From: Gelidibacter salicanalis
GTDB taxonomy: Bacteria > Bacteroidota > Bacteroidia > Flavobacteriales > Flavobacteriaceae
Length of the DNA stretch: 64,000 nucleotides
Direction: 5' to 3'
Assembly (NCBI RefSeq): GCF_007997285.1
Contig: NZ_VORX01000006.1
Span: forward strand, 168,571 to 232,570
The notes beneath the pieces were generated by a model. That model had not been told where the DNA came from. It ran no database searches and worked only from the letters and a program-made list of their open reading frames with translations. Below, piece by piece: positions 8,767 to 17,016 of this stretch. Every line of letters starts with the position of its first letter. Positions within the stretch are counted from its first letter, which is position 1. The translations under genes were made by a program, and so were the position numbers.

Positions 8767-8807
8767 AAATCTGAATACAAAATAATAGTTCACTAATACA
8801 GAATAAG

Positions 8808-9797
8808 ATGAGTGAAGAACAAATAACCCGCCCGAACGTACCGTTAGGTACGGGCGTTGAAAATTTAGAAGCCCAGTTCGAAGAACGGATCGCAAGAGAC
8901 GAGAAAATCGAACCTAAAGATTGGATGCCGGAGAAATACCGTCAAACCCACATCCGTCAGATGTCGCAGCACGCGCATTCTGAAATTGTAGGGATGCTTC
9001 CAGAAGGCAATTGGATTACCAGAGCACCTTCGTTACGGCGAAAAGTAGCCTTATTGGCGAAAGTCCAAGACGAGGCAGGCCATGGTTTATACTTGTATTC
9101 AGCCTGTGAAACTTTGGGGATTTCTCGTGATGAGTTGTACGAACAATTACATTCAGGCAAAGCAAAATACTCTTCCATTTTCAATTATCCCACAGTCACT
9201 TGGGCTGATATGGGTGCGATTGGATGGTTGGTAGATGGCGCAGCCATTATTAATCAGGTTCCGCTGTGTAATACATCTTTTGGGCCGTATGCACGAGCAA
9301 TGGTACGAGTTTGTAAGGAAGAAAGTTTCCATCAGCGTCAGGGTTATGAAATCATGATCAAATTAGCGAACGGAACACCAGAGCAAAAGGATATGGCACA
9401 AGACGCCCTTAATCGCTGGTGGTGGCCAAGCTTAATGATGCTCGGTCCTACAGATGCGGAATCAGTGCATACGGAGCAATCCATGAAATGGAAATTAAAG
9501 CGTAAATCTAACGATGAATTGCGTCAGCAGTTTGTTGATCAAACCGTACCGCAAGCAGATTTAATCGGACTTACCATTCCGGATCCTGATTTAAAATGGA
9601 ATGAAGAACGCGGCAGCTATGATTTTGGTGCCATTGATTGGGACGAGTTTTGGCAAGTAGTCAAAGGTCACGGCCCAATGAATAAAGAACGCATGAAAGC
9701 TAGAGTAGATGCATGGGAAGGTGGCGCATGGGTACGAGATGCAGCCATGGCACACGCGGCCAAAAACGCCGAACGAAAAGAAAAAGAAGCAGTATAA
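8808..9797 (+). CDS. paaA: Phenylacetyl-CoA 1,2-epoxidase catalytic subunit PaaA
   Basis: Catalytic subunit of the multicomponent monooxygenase that epoxidises the ring of phenylacetyl-CoA. It is a ferritin-like four-helix bundle with a di-iron site. The metal-ligand motifs DEAGH (about residue 86) and EESFH (about residue 171) are present. At 329 residues it has the family length. The first 30 codons cross a GC-rich palindrome (8829-8857) that is unlike the rest of the gene. paaB follows after 88 bases. Confidence 0.96.
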   Translation: MSEEQITRPNVPLGTGVENLEAQFEERIARDEKIEPKDWMPEKYRQTHIRQMSQHAHSEIVGMLPEGNWITRAPSLRRKVALLAKVQDEAGHGLYLYSACETLGISRDELYEQLHSGKAKYSSIFNYPTVTWADMGAIGWLVDGAAIINQVPLCNTSFGPYARAMVRVCKEESFHQRQGYEIMIKLANGTPEQKDMAQDALNRWWWPSLMMLGPTDAESVHTEQSMKWKLKRKSNDELRQQFVDQTVPQADLIGLTIPDPDLKWNEERGSYDFGAIDWDEFWQVVKGHGPMNKERMKARVDAWEGGAWVRDAAMAHAAKNAERKEKEAV

Positions 9798-9803
9798 TAT
9801 AAA

Positions 9804-9875
9804 ATGAAATTGAACTTGAACTTGAAACCGAAATCAATTCAACTTCAAATTCGATTTCAATTTCAATTTCAAATT
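9804..9875. repeat. Palindromic spacer of TTGAAC/TTCAAT hexamers
   Basis: The paaA-paaB spacer is almost entirely an imperfect palindrome. The left arm has tandem TTGAAC units (9804-9833) and the right arm tandem TTCAAT units (9849-9875). A related hexamer block occurs before paaJ (15586-15630) and inside the E2 gene (21804-21830). Confidence 0.7.
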
Positions 9876-9885
9876 ACAGAGAATT

Positions 9886-10173
9886 ATGTCAACAAAAAAT
9901 TGGCCACTTTGGGAGGTCTTCGTCAGAAGTAAAAACGGATTGGAACATCGCCACTTTGGAAGTCTCCATGCCGCTGATGCGGAAATGGCGCTAGAGAATG
10001 CACGCGATGTCTACACCAGAAGAAATGAAGGTATCAGCATTTGGGTGGTTGAATCCAAGAACATTACAGCCTCCAATCCTGAACACAACGGCGAAATGTT
10101 TGAACCGGCCCAAGATAAAGTCTACCGCCATCCTACGTTTTACGAGTTGCCTGACGAGGTGAAATACATGTAA
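9886..10173 (+). CDS. paaB: Phenylacetyl-CoA 1,2-epoxidase subunit PaaB
   Basis: A 95-residue subunit that bridges PaaAC dimers in the epoxidase complex and has no cofactor. The family pattern is clear: WPLWEVFVRSKNGLEHRH at residues 5-22, then HAADAEMALENARDVYTRR, and the closing KVYRHPTFYELP. It sits between paaA and paaC as in nearly all paa clusters. There is no signal peptide, so the protein is cytoplasmic. Confidence 0.96.
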   Translation: MSTKNWPLWEVFVRSKNGLEHRHFGSLHAADAEMALENARDVYTRRNEGISIWVVESKNITASNPEHNGEMFEPAQDKVYRHPTFYELPDEVKYM

Positions 10174-10176
10174 ATA

Positions 10177-10252
10177 GATTAACGATTGACGAATTAAGAT
10201 TTTTGATTTCAGAAGTTTAAAATCAGCAATCAAAAATCATCAATCAACAATA
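10177..10252. repeat. GATTAACGATTG-type palindromic spacer (paaB-paaC)
   Basis: The left arm begins GATTAACGATTGAC and runs into GATTTTTGATTTC. The right arm reads AAATCAGCAATC then CATCAATCAACAAT. The arms are imperfect reverse complements around the centre AGAAGTTT. It belongs to the same family as the repeats at 11021, 12491, 12946, 14162 and 20693. Confidence 0.7.
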
Positions 10253-10263
10253 TTATAGATAGA

Positions 10264-11019
10264 ATGAATAATACCAATCTGTATCACTATATCCTCGGCA
10301 TCGCCGATAATTCCTTAATCCTCGGGCAACGCATGGGCGAACTGTGCGGTCACGGGCCAAGTTTGGAAACGGATATTGCCTGCACCAATATTTCACTCGA
10401 TTTATTCGGGCAGGTGCGCAGCTATTACAAATATGCCGCTAAAATTGCCAATGACGGTCGTACGGAAGATGACATTGCGATGCTGCGTAAGGAGCGTGAT
10501 TACGTCAACGTGTTATTGGCAGAACAACCCAACACCGATTTTGCTTACACCATGGCGCGTCACTTTTTATTTGATGTGTATCACTTTTTGTTCTTAACCG
10601 AGTTACAAAAGAGTAAGGATCTGACGTTGGCGGCCATCGCCACAAAATCGCTTAAAGAAGTGAGTTATCACCAACGTTTTTCAACAGATTGGATCAAGCG
10701 TTTAGGTGACGGTACTGAAGAAAGTCACCAAAAAATGCAAAACGCCATCAACGATTTGTGGACCTATACTGACGAATTATTCCATCAAACAGATGCAGAT
10801 AAAGCGATGGTTGCAGAAGGTATCGGTGTAGATGTCACCAAATTAAAAGCGGCTTACTATGAAAAAGTGAATGCAATTTTAGAAGAAGCCACCTTATCAA
10901 TTCCTGAATCCAAGTACTTCCAAAAAGGAGGTAAAATAGGCATCCATACGGAACATATGGGCTATCTATTAACTGAATTACAATACATGCAACGCACGTA
11001 TCCTAATATGGAATGGTAG
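10264..11019 (+). CDS. paaC: Phenylacetyl-CoA 1,2-epoxidase structural subunit PaaC
   Basis: Ferritin-like partner of PaaA that forms the stable PaaAC core of the epoxidase. The sequence is helical throughout, with NSLILGQRMGELCGHGP near the N-terminus, RHFLFDVYHFLFL in the middle and KEVSYHQRFSTDWIKRLG further on. The length of 251 residues is usual. It follows paaB and precedes paaD in the conserved order ABCD, with palindromic spacers on both sides instead of the tight overlaps seen in E. coli. Confidence 0.95.
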   Translation: MNNTNLYHYILGIADNSLILGQRMGELCGHGPSLETDIACTNISLDLFGQVRSYYKYAAKIANDGRTEDDIAMLRKERDYVNVLLAEQPNTDFAYTMARHFLFDVYHFLFLTELQKSKDLTLAAIATKSLKEVSYHQRFSTDWIKRLGDGTEESHQKMQNAINDLWTYTDELFHQTDADKAMVAEGIGVDVTKLKAAYYEKVNAILEEATLSIPESKYFQKGGKIGIHTEHMGYLLTELQYMQRTYPNMEW

Positions 11020-11020
11020 G

Positions 11021-11095
11021 AGATTGCTGATTGTTGAATTACGATTGACAATTTTAGAAGACTTCATAAATCAAAAATCGGCAATCAACAATCTT
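11021..11095. repeat. Palindromic spacer (paaC-paaD)
   Basis: The left arm AGATTGCTGATTGTTGA begins just after the paaC stop. The right arm ends GGCAATCAACAATCT and pairs with it at about 14 of 17 positions. The centre is TAGAAGACTTC. It is a member of the AATCAACAATC family. Confidence 0.7.
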
Positions 11096-11104
11096 AAATA
11101 ATTT

Positions 11105-11605
11105 ATGATCACAACCCAACAACATATCGACCCAAAACTGATCGCGATTCTGGAAACAGTATCCGATCCGGAAATCCCTGTGCTTTCTATAATGGACATG
11201 GGTGTGGTGCGGTCTGCAATTTTTGAGGGCGCCATTGTAGAAGTACAGATCACCCCAACATATAGCGGATGCCCTGCGATGGATGTTATTGGAGACGATA
11301 TTAAAAAAGCATTACAAGAAGCTGGCTACAAATCAGAGGTGGAATTAATTTTAACGCCTGCTTGGACCACCGATTGGATTACACCAAGAGGGAGAAAAGC
11401 CTTGGAGGATTATGGTATTGCTGCGCCTTTGGGGGCTGAAGCAGATAAAGACGTGTTATTGCACGGCAAACGCTTGGTTAAATGCCCACAATGTGGCTCG
11501 ATAAACACAAAAATGGTGAGCCAATTTGGTTCTACGGCCTGTAAAGCACAATTCCAATGTGAGGACTGTCTAGAACCTTTTGATTATTTTAAATGTTTGA
11601 AATAA
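11105..11605 (+). CDS. paaD: PaaD, iron-sulfur/epoxidase maturation factor (MIP18 family)
   Basis: A 166-residue protein thought to help mature the metal centres of the epoxidase. The N-terminal DUF59/MIP18 domain shows VSDPEIPVLSIMDMGVV and the TPTYSGCPAMD loop with its conserved Cys. The C-terminus is a four-cysteine zinc-ribbon-like region (CPQCGS ... CEDC, about residues 128-157). Both parts are typical of PaaD (called PaaJ in some older schemes). A 103-bp AT-rich spacer with short direct repeats separates it from paaG. Confidence 0.93.
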   Translation: MITTQQHIDPKLIAILETVSDPEIPVLSIMDMGVVRSAIFEGAIVEVQITPTYSGCPAMDVIGDDIKKALQEAGYKSEVELILTPAWTTDWITPRGRKALEDYGIAAPLGAEADKDVLLHGKRLVKCPQCGSINTKMVSQFGSTACKAQFQCEDCLEPFDYFKCLK

Positions 11606-11708
11606 AATATAATAATGAATACTGATTCATGAATACCGAATCAAGAATGTGGAATTGATTTCATTTCAAAATTCGGAAATTCAAAATCGATATTGATATC
11701 AAAAAAAT

Positions 11709-12488
11709 ATGAATTCAATTTTATTAGAAATTAAAAACGGAGTAGCAATCATCACGCTTAATAGGCCTGAAGTGTTTAACAGTTTTAATCGTGAAATGGC
11801 GTTCAGGCTTCACGATGTTTTGGATGCTTGTGAAAGCAATGATGAGGTCAGAGCAATTGTTTTAACCGGAAATGGAAAAGCATTCTGTGCGGGTCAAGAT
11901 TTAAAAGAAGTGACCACACCAGAACTCAATCCTGGATTTAAAAAAATTCTTGAGGAACATTACAATCCGATCGTCACCAGACTTCGATCTATTAAAAAAC
12001 CAATTATCGGTGCCATTAATGGTGTAGCAGCAGGTGCCGGAGCAAATATCGCTTTGGCTTGTGATATTGTGGTTGCCCATGAAAAAGTTAGTTTCATTCA
12101 GGCTTTCAGCCTTATTGGGCTCGTTCCTGATAGTGGCGGCACTTTCTTTTTACCGCGACTCATCGGATTTCAAAAAGCCTTGGCATTGGCCATGTTAGGT
12201 GATAAAATATCGGCAGAAGAAGCAGAAAAAATGGGAATGATTTATAAAGTCTTGCCTTTAGAAAGTTTTGAAGAGGAGGTCAATCAGCTTGCCGTAAAAC
12301 TCGCCAATATGCCAACCAAAGCCTTGGGCATGATTAAAGAGTTATTCAACAAGTCCATGACTAACGATCTCGAAGCGCAATTAGCTTTAGAATCTAAATT
12401 GCAAATAGAAGCCGCTCAAACAGACGATTATTTGGAAGGCGTTACTGCTTTTGTAGAAAAGAGAAAACCAGAGTTTAAAGGTAGATAA
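11709..12488 (+). CDS. paaG: PaaG, 1,2-epoxyphenylacetyl-CoA isomerase (crotonase family)
   Basis: Converts the ring epoxide of phenylacetyl-CoA to oxepin-CoA, and also shifts a double bond later in the route. The crotonase fold is shown by FCAGQDLKE (about residues 59-67) and NGVAAGAGANIALACD, the oxyanion-hole region. The acid residue used by the isomerase subgroup is the Asp in GLVPDSGGTF. The length of 259 residues is normal. Among the two crotonases of this cluster this one fits PaaG better because of the PDSGG motif, while the gene at 19938 fits PaaF. Confidence 0.92.
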   Translation: MNSILLEIKNGVAIITLNRPEVFNSFNREMAFRLHDVLDACESNDEVRAIVLTGNGKAFCAGQDLKEVTTPELNPGFKKILEEHYNPIVTRLRSIKKPIIGAINGVAAGAGANIALACDIVVAHEKVSFIQAFSLIGLVPDSGGTFFLPRLIGFQKALALAMLGDKISAEEAEKMGMIYKVLPLESFEEEVNQLAVKLANMPTKALGMIKELFNKSMTNDLEAQLALESKLQIEAAQTDDYLEGVTAFVEKRKPEFKGR

Positions 12489-12490
12489 GT

Positions 12491-12984
12491 ATTGAAGATT
12501 GTTGATTGAGGATTGCTGATTTTAGAAGTTAGAATTTCTGAAGAATTAAATGATGATAAAAAAATATGAGACCAAATCAATTAGAAGAACGGCTTATTCA
12601 ATTCGCAATTAATGTGATCTTGATATGTAAAAAGATCGATAATTCTTTTGCATCGGAACATCTAGCAAAACAATTGATAAGATCTGCAACATCAGCAGCC
12701 TTGAATTATGGTGAAGCGCAGAGTGGCGAATCAACTCGTGACTTTCTACACAAGATGAAAATCTGTTTAAAAGAATTACGAGAATGTCTAATCAATATGA
12801 AGATTCAACATGGTGCTAATCTTATCTCCGATAATGAATCTTTAAATATTTTATTAAAAGAAAATAACGAATTGATATCCATATTTGTTGCCAGTGTTAA
12901 AACGGCATCATCAAAATTAAAATCTTAATTTATTTATGAGACTTTACTTCAAAAATCAACAATCTTCAATCAACACTCTTCAAT
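12491..12984. mobile_element. Candidate repeat-bounded cassette: 39-bp inverted arms around a four-helix-bundle gene
   Basis: The left arm (12491-12529, starts ATTGAAGATTG) and right arm (12946-12984, ends CACTCTTCAAT) are reverse complements at 35 of 39 positions by my count. The gene at 12566-12928 lies between them. Elsewhere in the cluster the same type of palindrome has a loop of only about 10 bases (14162-14223), so the gene looks as if it were placed in the loop. The right arm overlaps the paaH start codon. No transposase or target duplication is visible, so mobility is inferred. Confidence 0.5.
12566..12928 (+). CDS. Four-helix-bundle protein (23S rRNA intervening-sequence protein family)
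   Basis: A 120-residue all-helical protein related to proteins encoded in intervening sequences of 23S rRNA. Recognisable features are LAKQLIRSATSAALNYGEAQ (residues 34-53), followed by KMKICLKELRECLINMK. The molecular role is unknown; a structure-based link to nucleic-acid or partner binding is often supposed. It has no evident part in phenylacetate metabolism, yet it lies between paaG and paaH in the same direction. It is bounded by 39-bp inverted repeats (12491-12529 and 12946-12984), which suggests a late arrival. Confidence 0.9.
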   Translation: MRPNQLEERLIQFAINVILICKKIDNSFASEHLAKQLIRSATSAALNYGEAQSGESTRDFLHKMKICLKELRECLINMKIQHGANLISDNESLNILLKENNELISIFVASVKTASSKLKS

Positions 12985-14167
12985 GATGCAGGTCGGAATT
13001 ATAGGTAGTGGCACTATGGGAAGCGGCATCGCACAAGTGGCTGCAACGTCAGGGTGTCTAGTTAAATTATATGATACCAATCAAGATGCATTAGATAAGG
13101 CGAAACATGCATTAGAAAATATTTTGTCAAGATTGGTCACAAAAGGGCGGATTGAGGAATCCGATAAAACGCGAATTCAAAACAACATTTCCTACGTCGA
13201 TACGCTAAAGGATTTATCAGATTCTGATGTAACTATTGAAGCGATTGTAGAAAATTTGGACATTAAGAAAAAGGTGTTTTCTGAATTAGAAACTTATGTG
13301 TCTGATGACTGTATAATCGCCTCAAATACCTCAAGTTTATCCATTGCTTCTATTGCAGCATCCTTAAAAAAACCAGAACGTTGTATTGGAATTCATTTCT
13401 TCAATCCCGCACCATTAATGCAATTGGTAGAGGTAATTCCTGCTATTCAAACTTCAAAAGAGGTGATAGAAAAAGCAACTAAAATCATCAGCGATTGGAC
13501 AAAAACAGTTGCCGTTGCAAAGGATACTCCTGGGTTTATTGTGAATAGAGTCGCACGTCCTTTTTACGGTGAAGCATTAAGAATTTATGAAGAAGGCATT
13601 GCTGATTTTGCAACCATAGATAAAAGTTTAAAATCATTAGGAGGATTCCGTATGGGACCTTTTGAATTAATGGATTTTATTGGGAATGACGTCAATTACA
13701 CCGTCACGGAAACCGTATTCACCGCCTTCTATTTTGACCCAAGATATAAACCAGCCTTCACTCAAAAACGTTTTGCAGAAGCTGGTTATTTAGGAAGAAA
13801 ATCAGGAAGAGGCTATTATAAATATGATGATAAAGGCGCTCTTGTAGCACCGATTTCCAACGTCACTCTGAGCGCAGTCGAAGAGTCTCAAAAAGCACAA
13901 CAAATTTTCGACCGTGTGTTGGTCATGCTGATCAATGAAGCTGCTGATGCCTTACATATGAATGTTGCTTCCGCAGAAGATATCGATAACGCCATGACCA
14001 AAGGGGTAAATTATCCAAAAGGTTTATTGGCGTGGGCTAATGAAAAAGGTATCGATTGGTGTGTTTCCAAAATGGACGAATTGTACAATGAGTATCATGA
14101 AGACCGTTACCGTTGCAGCCCGATATTGCGGAGGATGAGTAGACAAGATTTGAGGTTTTTTGATTAA
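12983..14167 (+). CDS. paaH: PaaH, 3-hydroxyadipyl-CoA dehydrogenase
   Basis: Oxidises 3-hydroxyadipyl-CoA with NAD+ to 3-oxoadipyl-CoA. The Rossmann motif GSGTMGSGIAQ lies at residues 8-18, SNTSSL and the HFFNPAPLMQLVE stretch follow, and the C-terminal dimer domain is present once plus a shorter second copy. At 394 residues it is shorter than the 475 of E. coli PaaH. About ten residues in the inter-domain region (VTLSAVEES) are encoded by a palindromic repeat that also occurs in the E2 gene. Two adjacent ATG codons (12983, 12986) are possible starts. The start lies in the right arm of the upstream inverted repeat. Confidence 0.93.
   Translation: MMQVGIIGSGTMGSGIAQVAATSGCLVKLYDTNQDALDKAKHALENILSRLVTKGRIEESDKTRIQNNISYVDTLKDLSDSDVTIEAIVENLDIKKKVFSELETYVSDDCIIASNTSSLSIASIAASLKKPERCIGIHFFNPAPLMQLVEVIPAIQTSKEVIEKATKIISDWTKTVAVAKDTPGFIVNRVARPFYGEALRIYEEGIADFATIDKSLKSLGGFRMGPFELMDFIGNDVNYTVTETVFTAFYFDPRYKPAFTQKRFAEAGYLGRKSGRGYYKYDDKGALVAPISNVTLSAVEESQKAQQIFDRVLVMLINEAADALHMNVASAEDIDNAMTKGVNYPKGLLAWANEKGIDWCVSKMDELYNEYHEDRYRCSPILRRMSRQDLRFFD
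13861..13889 (+). repeat. GAGCGCAGTCGA palindromic repeat inside paaH
   Basis: The stretch starts CGTCACTCTGAGCGCAGTCG and ends AAGAGTCTC, with CTCT/AGAG able to pair. It shares GTCAC--GAGCGCAGTCGA with 21735-21758 in the E2 gene. Both are read in the same frame, giving V-T-x-S-A-V-E. This motif resembles dispersed intergenic repeats known from many Bacteroidota. Confidence 0.65.
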
Positions 14168-14223
14168 CGATTGCAGATTTTTGAAGTATGGATGATCACT
14201 TCAAAAATCAACAATCGTTAATC
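14162..14223. repeat. 26-bp-arm palindrome (paaH-paaI)
   Basis: The left arm 14162-14187 (GATTAACGATTGCAG, then ATTTTTGAAGT) and right arm 14198-14223 pair at 24 of 26 positions around a 10-base loop. The paaH stop codon TAA lies inside the left arm. There is no U-tract, so it is not a standard terminator; it may stabilise the transcript or be a mobile palindrome. Confidence 0.8.
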
Positions 14224-14243
14224 GACAATCTAAAATAATTGTA

Positions 14244-14651
14244 ATGAACGGCGAAAAAATCCCCTTTAAAATGTTAAGCCAAGACCCCTACAGCACCTGG
14301 CTAGGCATCGAAATTTTAGAATCTGAACTCGGCAGATGCAAAGTTGGGATGACCATCCGCAAGGAAATGCTCAACAGCATGGGAAAAGCTCATGGAGGCA
14401 TTAGTTATGCCTTGGCAGATACGGCCTTTGGGTTTGCTGCCAATACGCATGGTAAATATGCGGTGTCTATTGAAACCAGCATCAACCATATTGAAACTTT
14501 AAATGAAGGCGATTATATAACTGCGGAGTCAGTAATTGAGAAAGTAAAGAACAAGTTAGGTTTTAATATTATTGAAGTCAAACGCCAAGAGGAAGTGGTG
14601 GCTTTGTTTAAAGGCGTCGTATATAGGACAAACAAAGAATGGATAGAATAA
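14244..14651 (+). CDS. paaI: PaaI, hydroxyphenylacetyl-CoA thioesterase (hotdog fold)
   Basis: A 135-residue hotdog-fold thioesterase that releases CoA from dead-end ring-hydroxylated intermediates. The active-site helix reads HGGISYALADTAFGFAAN, with the catalytic Asp in ALAD matching Asp61 of E. coli PaaI. SIETSINHIE follows as the family's central strand. It is a cytoplasmic tetramer in characterised members. It sits between paaH and an unrelated metallopeptidase gene, transcribed in the same direction. Confidence 0.93.
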   Translation: MNGEKIPFKMLSQDPYSTWLGIEILESELGRCKVGMTIRKEMLNSMGKAHGGISYALADTAFGFAANTHGKYAVSIETSINHIETLNEGDYITAESVIEKVKNKLGFNIIEVKRQEEVVALFKGVVYRTNKEWIE

Positions 14652-14703
14652 CCAATATTGTTTAATTTTATAAAAAAAATACTAACATTAAAAACAAAAC
14701 AAT

Positions 14704-15567
14704 ATGAAATGGCAAGGTAGAAGACAAAGTGGGAATTTAGAAGACCGTCGCGGCATGAGCGGTAAAGGTAAATTGGCTGCTGGCGGTGGTATAATCGCCG
14801 TCGTAGTGGTATTATTACAAATGTTTGGAGGTGATACGGGACAAGTATTGGCACCAATTCTTGAAGGTGTAACACAATCACAATCCGTATCAGAAACCGG
14901 AGAGCAACGCGAGCTGACTGCAGAAGAGAAAGAACTCGGTGCTTTTATGAATGCTGTCATCGTAGACACTGAAGATATTTGGAGTCGAATTTTTAAAGAG
15001 AATAATTTAGGAGCTTACAAAGAGCCTAATGTAGTGTTGTTTACGGATGCTGTGAGAACTGGCTGTGGTACTGCAAGTGCAGCATCGGGACCTTTCTATT
15101 GTCCTGCCGACCAGAAAGTGTATATGGACTTGTCATTTTTTGATCAGTTAAGAACACGTTTTGGGGCAAAAGGTGGCGATTTTGCAATTGCATATGTTAC
15201 TGCTCATGAAATTGGTCATCACATCCAAACCATTTTGGGAACTTCTCAAAAAGTAAGACAGTTACAACAACAAACAAATCAAGCGGGAGCTAATCAATTG
15301 TCAGTGGCACAAGAACTTCAAGCGGATTTTTACGCCGGAGTTTGGGCGCATCACAACAGAGATTATTTAGAAGAAGGTGACATTGATGAAGCATTGAGTG
15401 CAGCCAACGCTGTTGGTGATGATGCTATTCAAAAAAGAACCCAAGGCAGTGTAAAACCTGATAGTTTTACACACGGAACTTCAGAACAACGCAAGTATTG
15501 GTTTATGAAAGGTTATAAAACCGGCGATATCAAGCAAGGCGATACCTTCTCTGAAATCATGAATTAA
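14704..15567 (+). CDS. YpfJ/KPN_02809-type neutral zinc metallopeptidase
   Basis: A 287-residue membrane-anchored protein. The N-terminal hydrophilic stretch (MKWQGRRQSGNLEDRRG) is the hallmark opening of the YpfJ family, followed by a hydrophobic segment at about residues 24-42. The zinc motif HEIGHH lies near residue 176 and is followed by the downstream acidic helix ELQADFYAGVWAH. The substrate is unknown. It is embedded between paaI and paaJ, 52 bp after the former, which is not part of the classical paa set. A link to phenylacetate use is only suggested by position. Confidence 0.88.
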   Translation: MKWQGRRQSGNLEDRRGMSGKGKLAAGGGIIAVVVVLLQMFGGDTGQVLAPILEGVTQSQSVSETGEQRELTAEEKELGAFMNAVIVDTEDIWSRIFKENNLGAYKEPNVVLFTDAVRTGCGTASAASGPFYCPADQKVYMDLSFFDQLRTRFGAKGGDFAIAYVTAHEIGHHIQTILGTSQKVRQLQQQTNQAGANQLSVAQELQADFYAGVWAHHNRDYLEEGDIDEALSAANAVGDDAIQKRTQGSVKPDSFTHGTSEQRKYWFMKGYKTGDIKQGDTFSEIMN

Positions 15568-15585
15568 AATTTAGAAACAATAATT

Positions 15586-15630
15586 CGAAATTGAAGTTTC
15601 AATTTTCAACTTCAATTTCGACTTCAATCT
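15586..15630. repeat. TTCAAC/TTGAAG hexamer block before paaJ
   Basis: The sequence alternates TTGAAGTTTCAATTTTCAAC and TTCAATTTCGACTTCAATC, a short imperfect palindrome of the same style as 9804-9875. A TTG inside it would give an artificial 15-residue extension of the thiolase, so it is treated as spacer. Confidence 0.6.
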
Positions 15631-15635
15631 CATAC

Positions 15636-16847
15636 ATGGAAGCATACATTATAGACGGTATTAGAACACCAATTGGAAGTTATCAAGGCGCATTATCAAC
15701 TATAAGAACAGATGATTTAGCGGCATTAGTGATAGAAGAACTCGTCAAACGGAATCCAAACATCCCAAAAGAAGCTTATGAAGATGTCATTTTAGGTTGT
15801 GCCAATCAAGCAGGAGAGGATAACCGAAACGTGGCAAGAATGGCATCGCTTTTGGCAGGTCTGCCAGTCACAGTTCCGGGTGAAACCGTTAACCGTTTGT
15901 GCAGTTCAGGACTTTCTGCGATTATTCATGCTAATCGCGCTATCAAAGCGGGCGACGGCGATGTATTTATTGCGGGTGGTGTTGAGCACATGACTCGAGG
16001 ACCCTATGTCGTTGCGAAACCTTCAAGTGCGTTTGGTACGGATGCTAAAATGTACGATTCTAGTTTTGGATGGCGATTTATCAATCCGAAGATGCAAAAA
16101 CTGTATGGCACCGATGGAATGGGTCAAACTGCTGAAAATTTGGTGGAACAATACACTATTTCGCGAGAAGACCAAGATAAGTTTGCCTTTTGGAGCCAGA
16201 TGAAAGCTGCAAAAGCGCAAGAAAATGGTCGATTAGCAAAAGAAATTGTGACGGTCGAAATTCCGCAGCGCAAAAAGGATCCAATTCAGTTTTCAAAAGA
16301 CGAATTTGTAAAGCCAAACACGTCAATGGACGTATTAGGAAAACTACGTGGCGCATTCAAAGCTGAAGGTGGCAGCGTGACCGCTGGAAATTCTTCAGGT
16401 TTAAATGATGGTGCAGCGGCAACAATCATCGCTTCAGAAACTGCTGTAAAAAAATACAATTTAAAACCATTAGCACGCATCGTAAGTTCTGCGGTAGTTG
16501 GTGTTGAGCCACGAATAATGGGTATTGGTCCTGTTGAAGCTTCTAATAAAGCCTTGGCGAAAGCCGGATTGACCATGGATGATATGGACATCATCGAGCT
16601 CAATGAAGCCTTTGCTGCACAAGCATTAGCCTGTACGCGAGCTTGGGGATTGGAAGATAATGATCCACGGTTGAACCCGAATGGCGGTTCCATCGCTATT
16701 GGTCATCCACTTGGTGTGACGGGAACCCGATTAGCGTATTCTGCAGCTCTAGAATTGCAAGAAACAGGAAAAAGATATGCGTTAATTACGATGTGTATTG
16801 GCGTTGGTCAAGGCTACGCCGCCATAATTGAAAACGCGAACTTGTAG
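15636..16847 (+). CDS. paaJ: PaaJ, 3-oxoadipyl-CoA / 3-oxo-5,6-dehydrosuberyl-CoA thiolase
   Basis: Cleaves 3-oxo-5,6-dehydrosuberyl-CoA and later 3-oxoadipyl-CoA to give acetyl-CoA and succinyl-CoA. The ATG at 15636 starts the conserved MEAYIIDGIRTPIGSY; an upstream TTG lies in repeat DNA. The nucleophile is the Cys in NRLCSSGLSAI (about residue 90), and the C-terminal motifs GHPLGVTGTR and CIGVGQG complete the active site. The length of 403 residues is normal for the PcaF/PaaJ group. A 169-bp spacer without recognisable features follows before paaZ. Confidence 0.94.
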   Translation: MEAYIIDGIRTPIGSYQGALSTIRTDDLAALVIEELVKRNPNIPKEAYEDVILGCANQAGEDNRNVARMASLLAGLPVTVPGETVNRLCSSGLSAIIHANRAIKAGDGDVFIAGGVEHMTRGPYVVAKPSSAFGTDAKMYDSSFGWRFINPKMQKLYGTDGMGQTAENLVEQYTISREDQDKFAFWSQMKAAKAQENGRLAKEIVTVEIPQRKKDPIQFSKDEFVKPNTSMDVLGKLRGAFKAEGGSVTAGNSSGLNDGAAATIIASETAVKKYNLKPLARIVSSAVVGVEPRIMGIGPVEASNKALAKAGLTMDDMDIIELNEAFAAQALACTRAWGLEDNDPRLNPNGGSIAIGHPLGVTGTRLAYSAALELQETGKRYALITMCIGVGQGYAAIIENANL

Positions 16848-17016
16848 AGTTTGAGTGCCTGTCTTGCCTCAAATGCGAAATATACACGGACTCCTATTTA
16901 TCTAATAGAAATTGGTGAGTAATTCCGAGCACGGTCAGACATGATAGAACAAGTTGCTACATAAAAATTAGAGTACATAATTTAATAATAAGATATCCAC
17001 TTTTGTGGGCATTACT

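Noticed and set aside
9804..9875. Short regularly spaced repeats resembling a tiny CRISPR array
   Set aside because: The units are six bases long, form a palindrome and have no unique spacers; no cas gene is in the window.
12491..12984. A classical insertion sequence around the four-helix-bundle gene
   Set aside because: There is no transposase and no target-site duplication visible, so only a repeat-bounded cassette is claimed.
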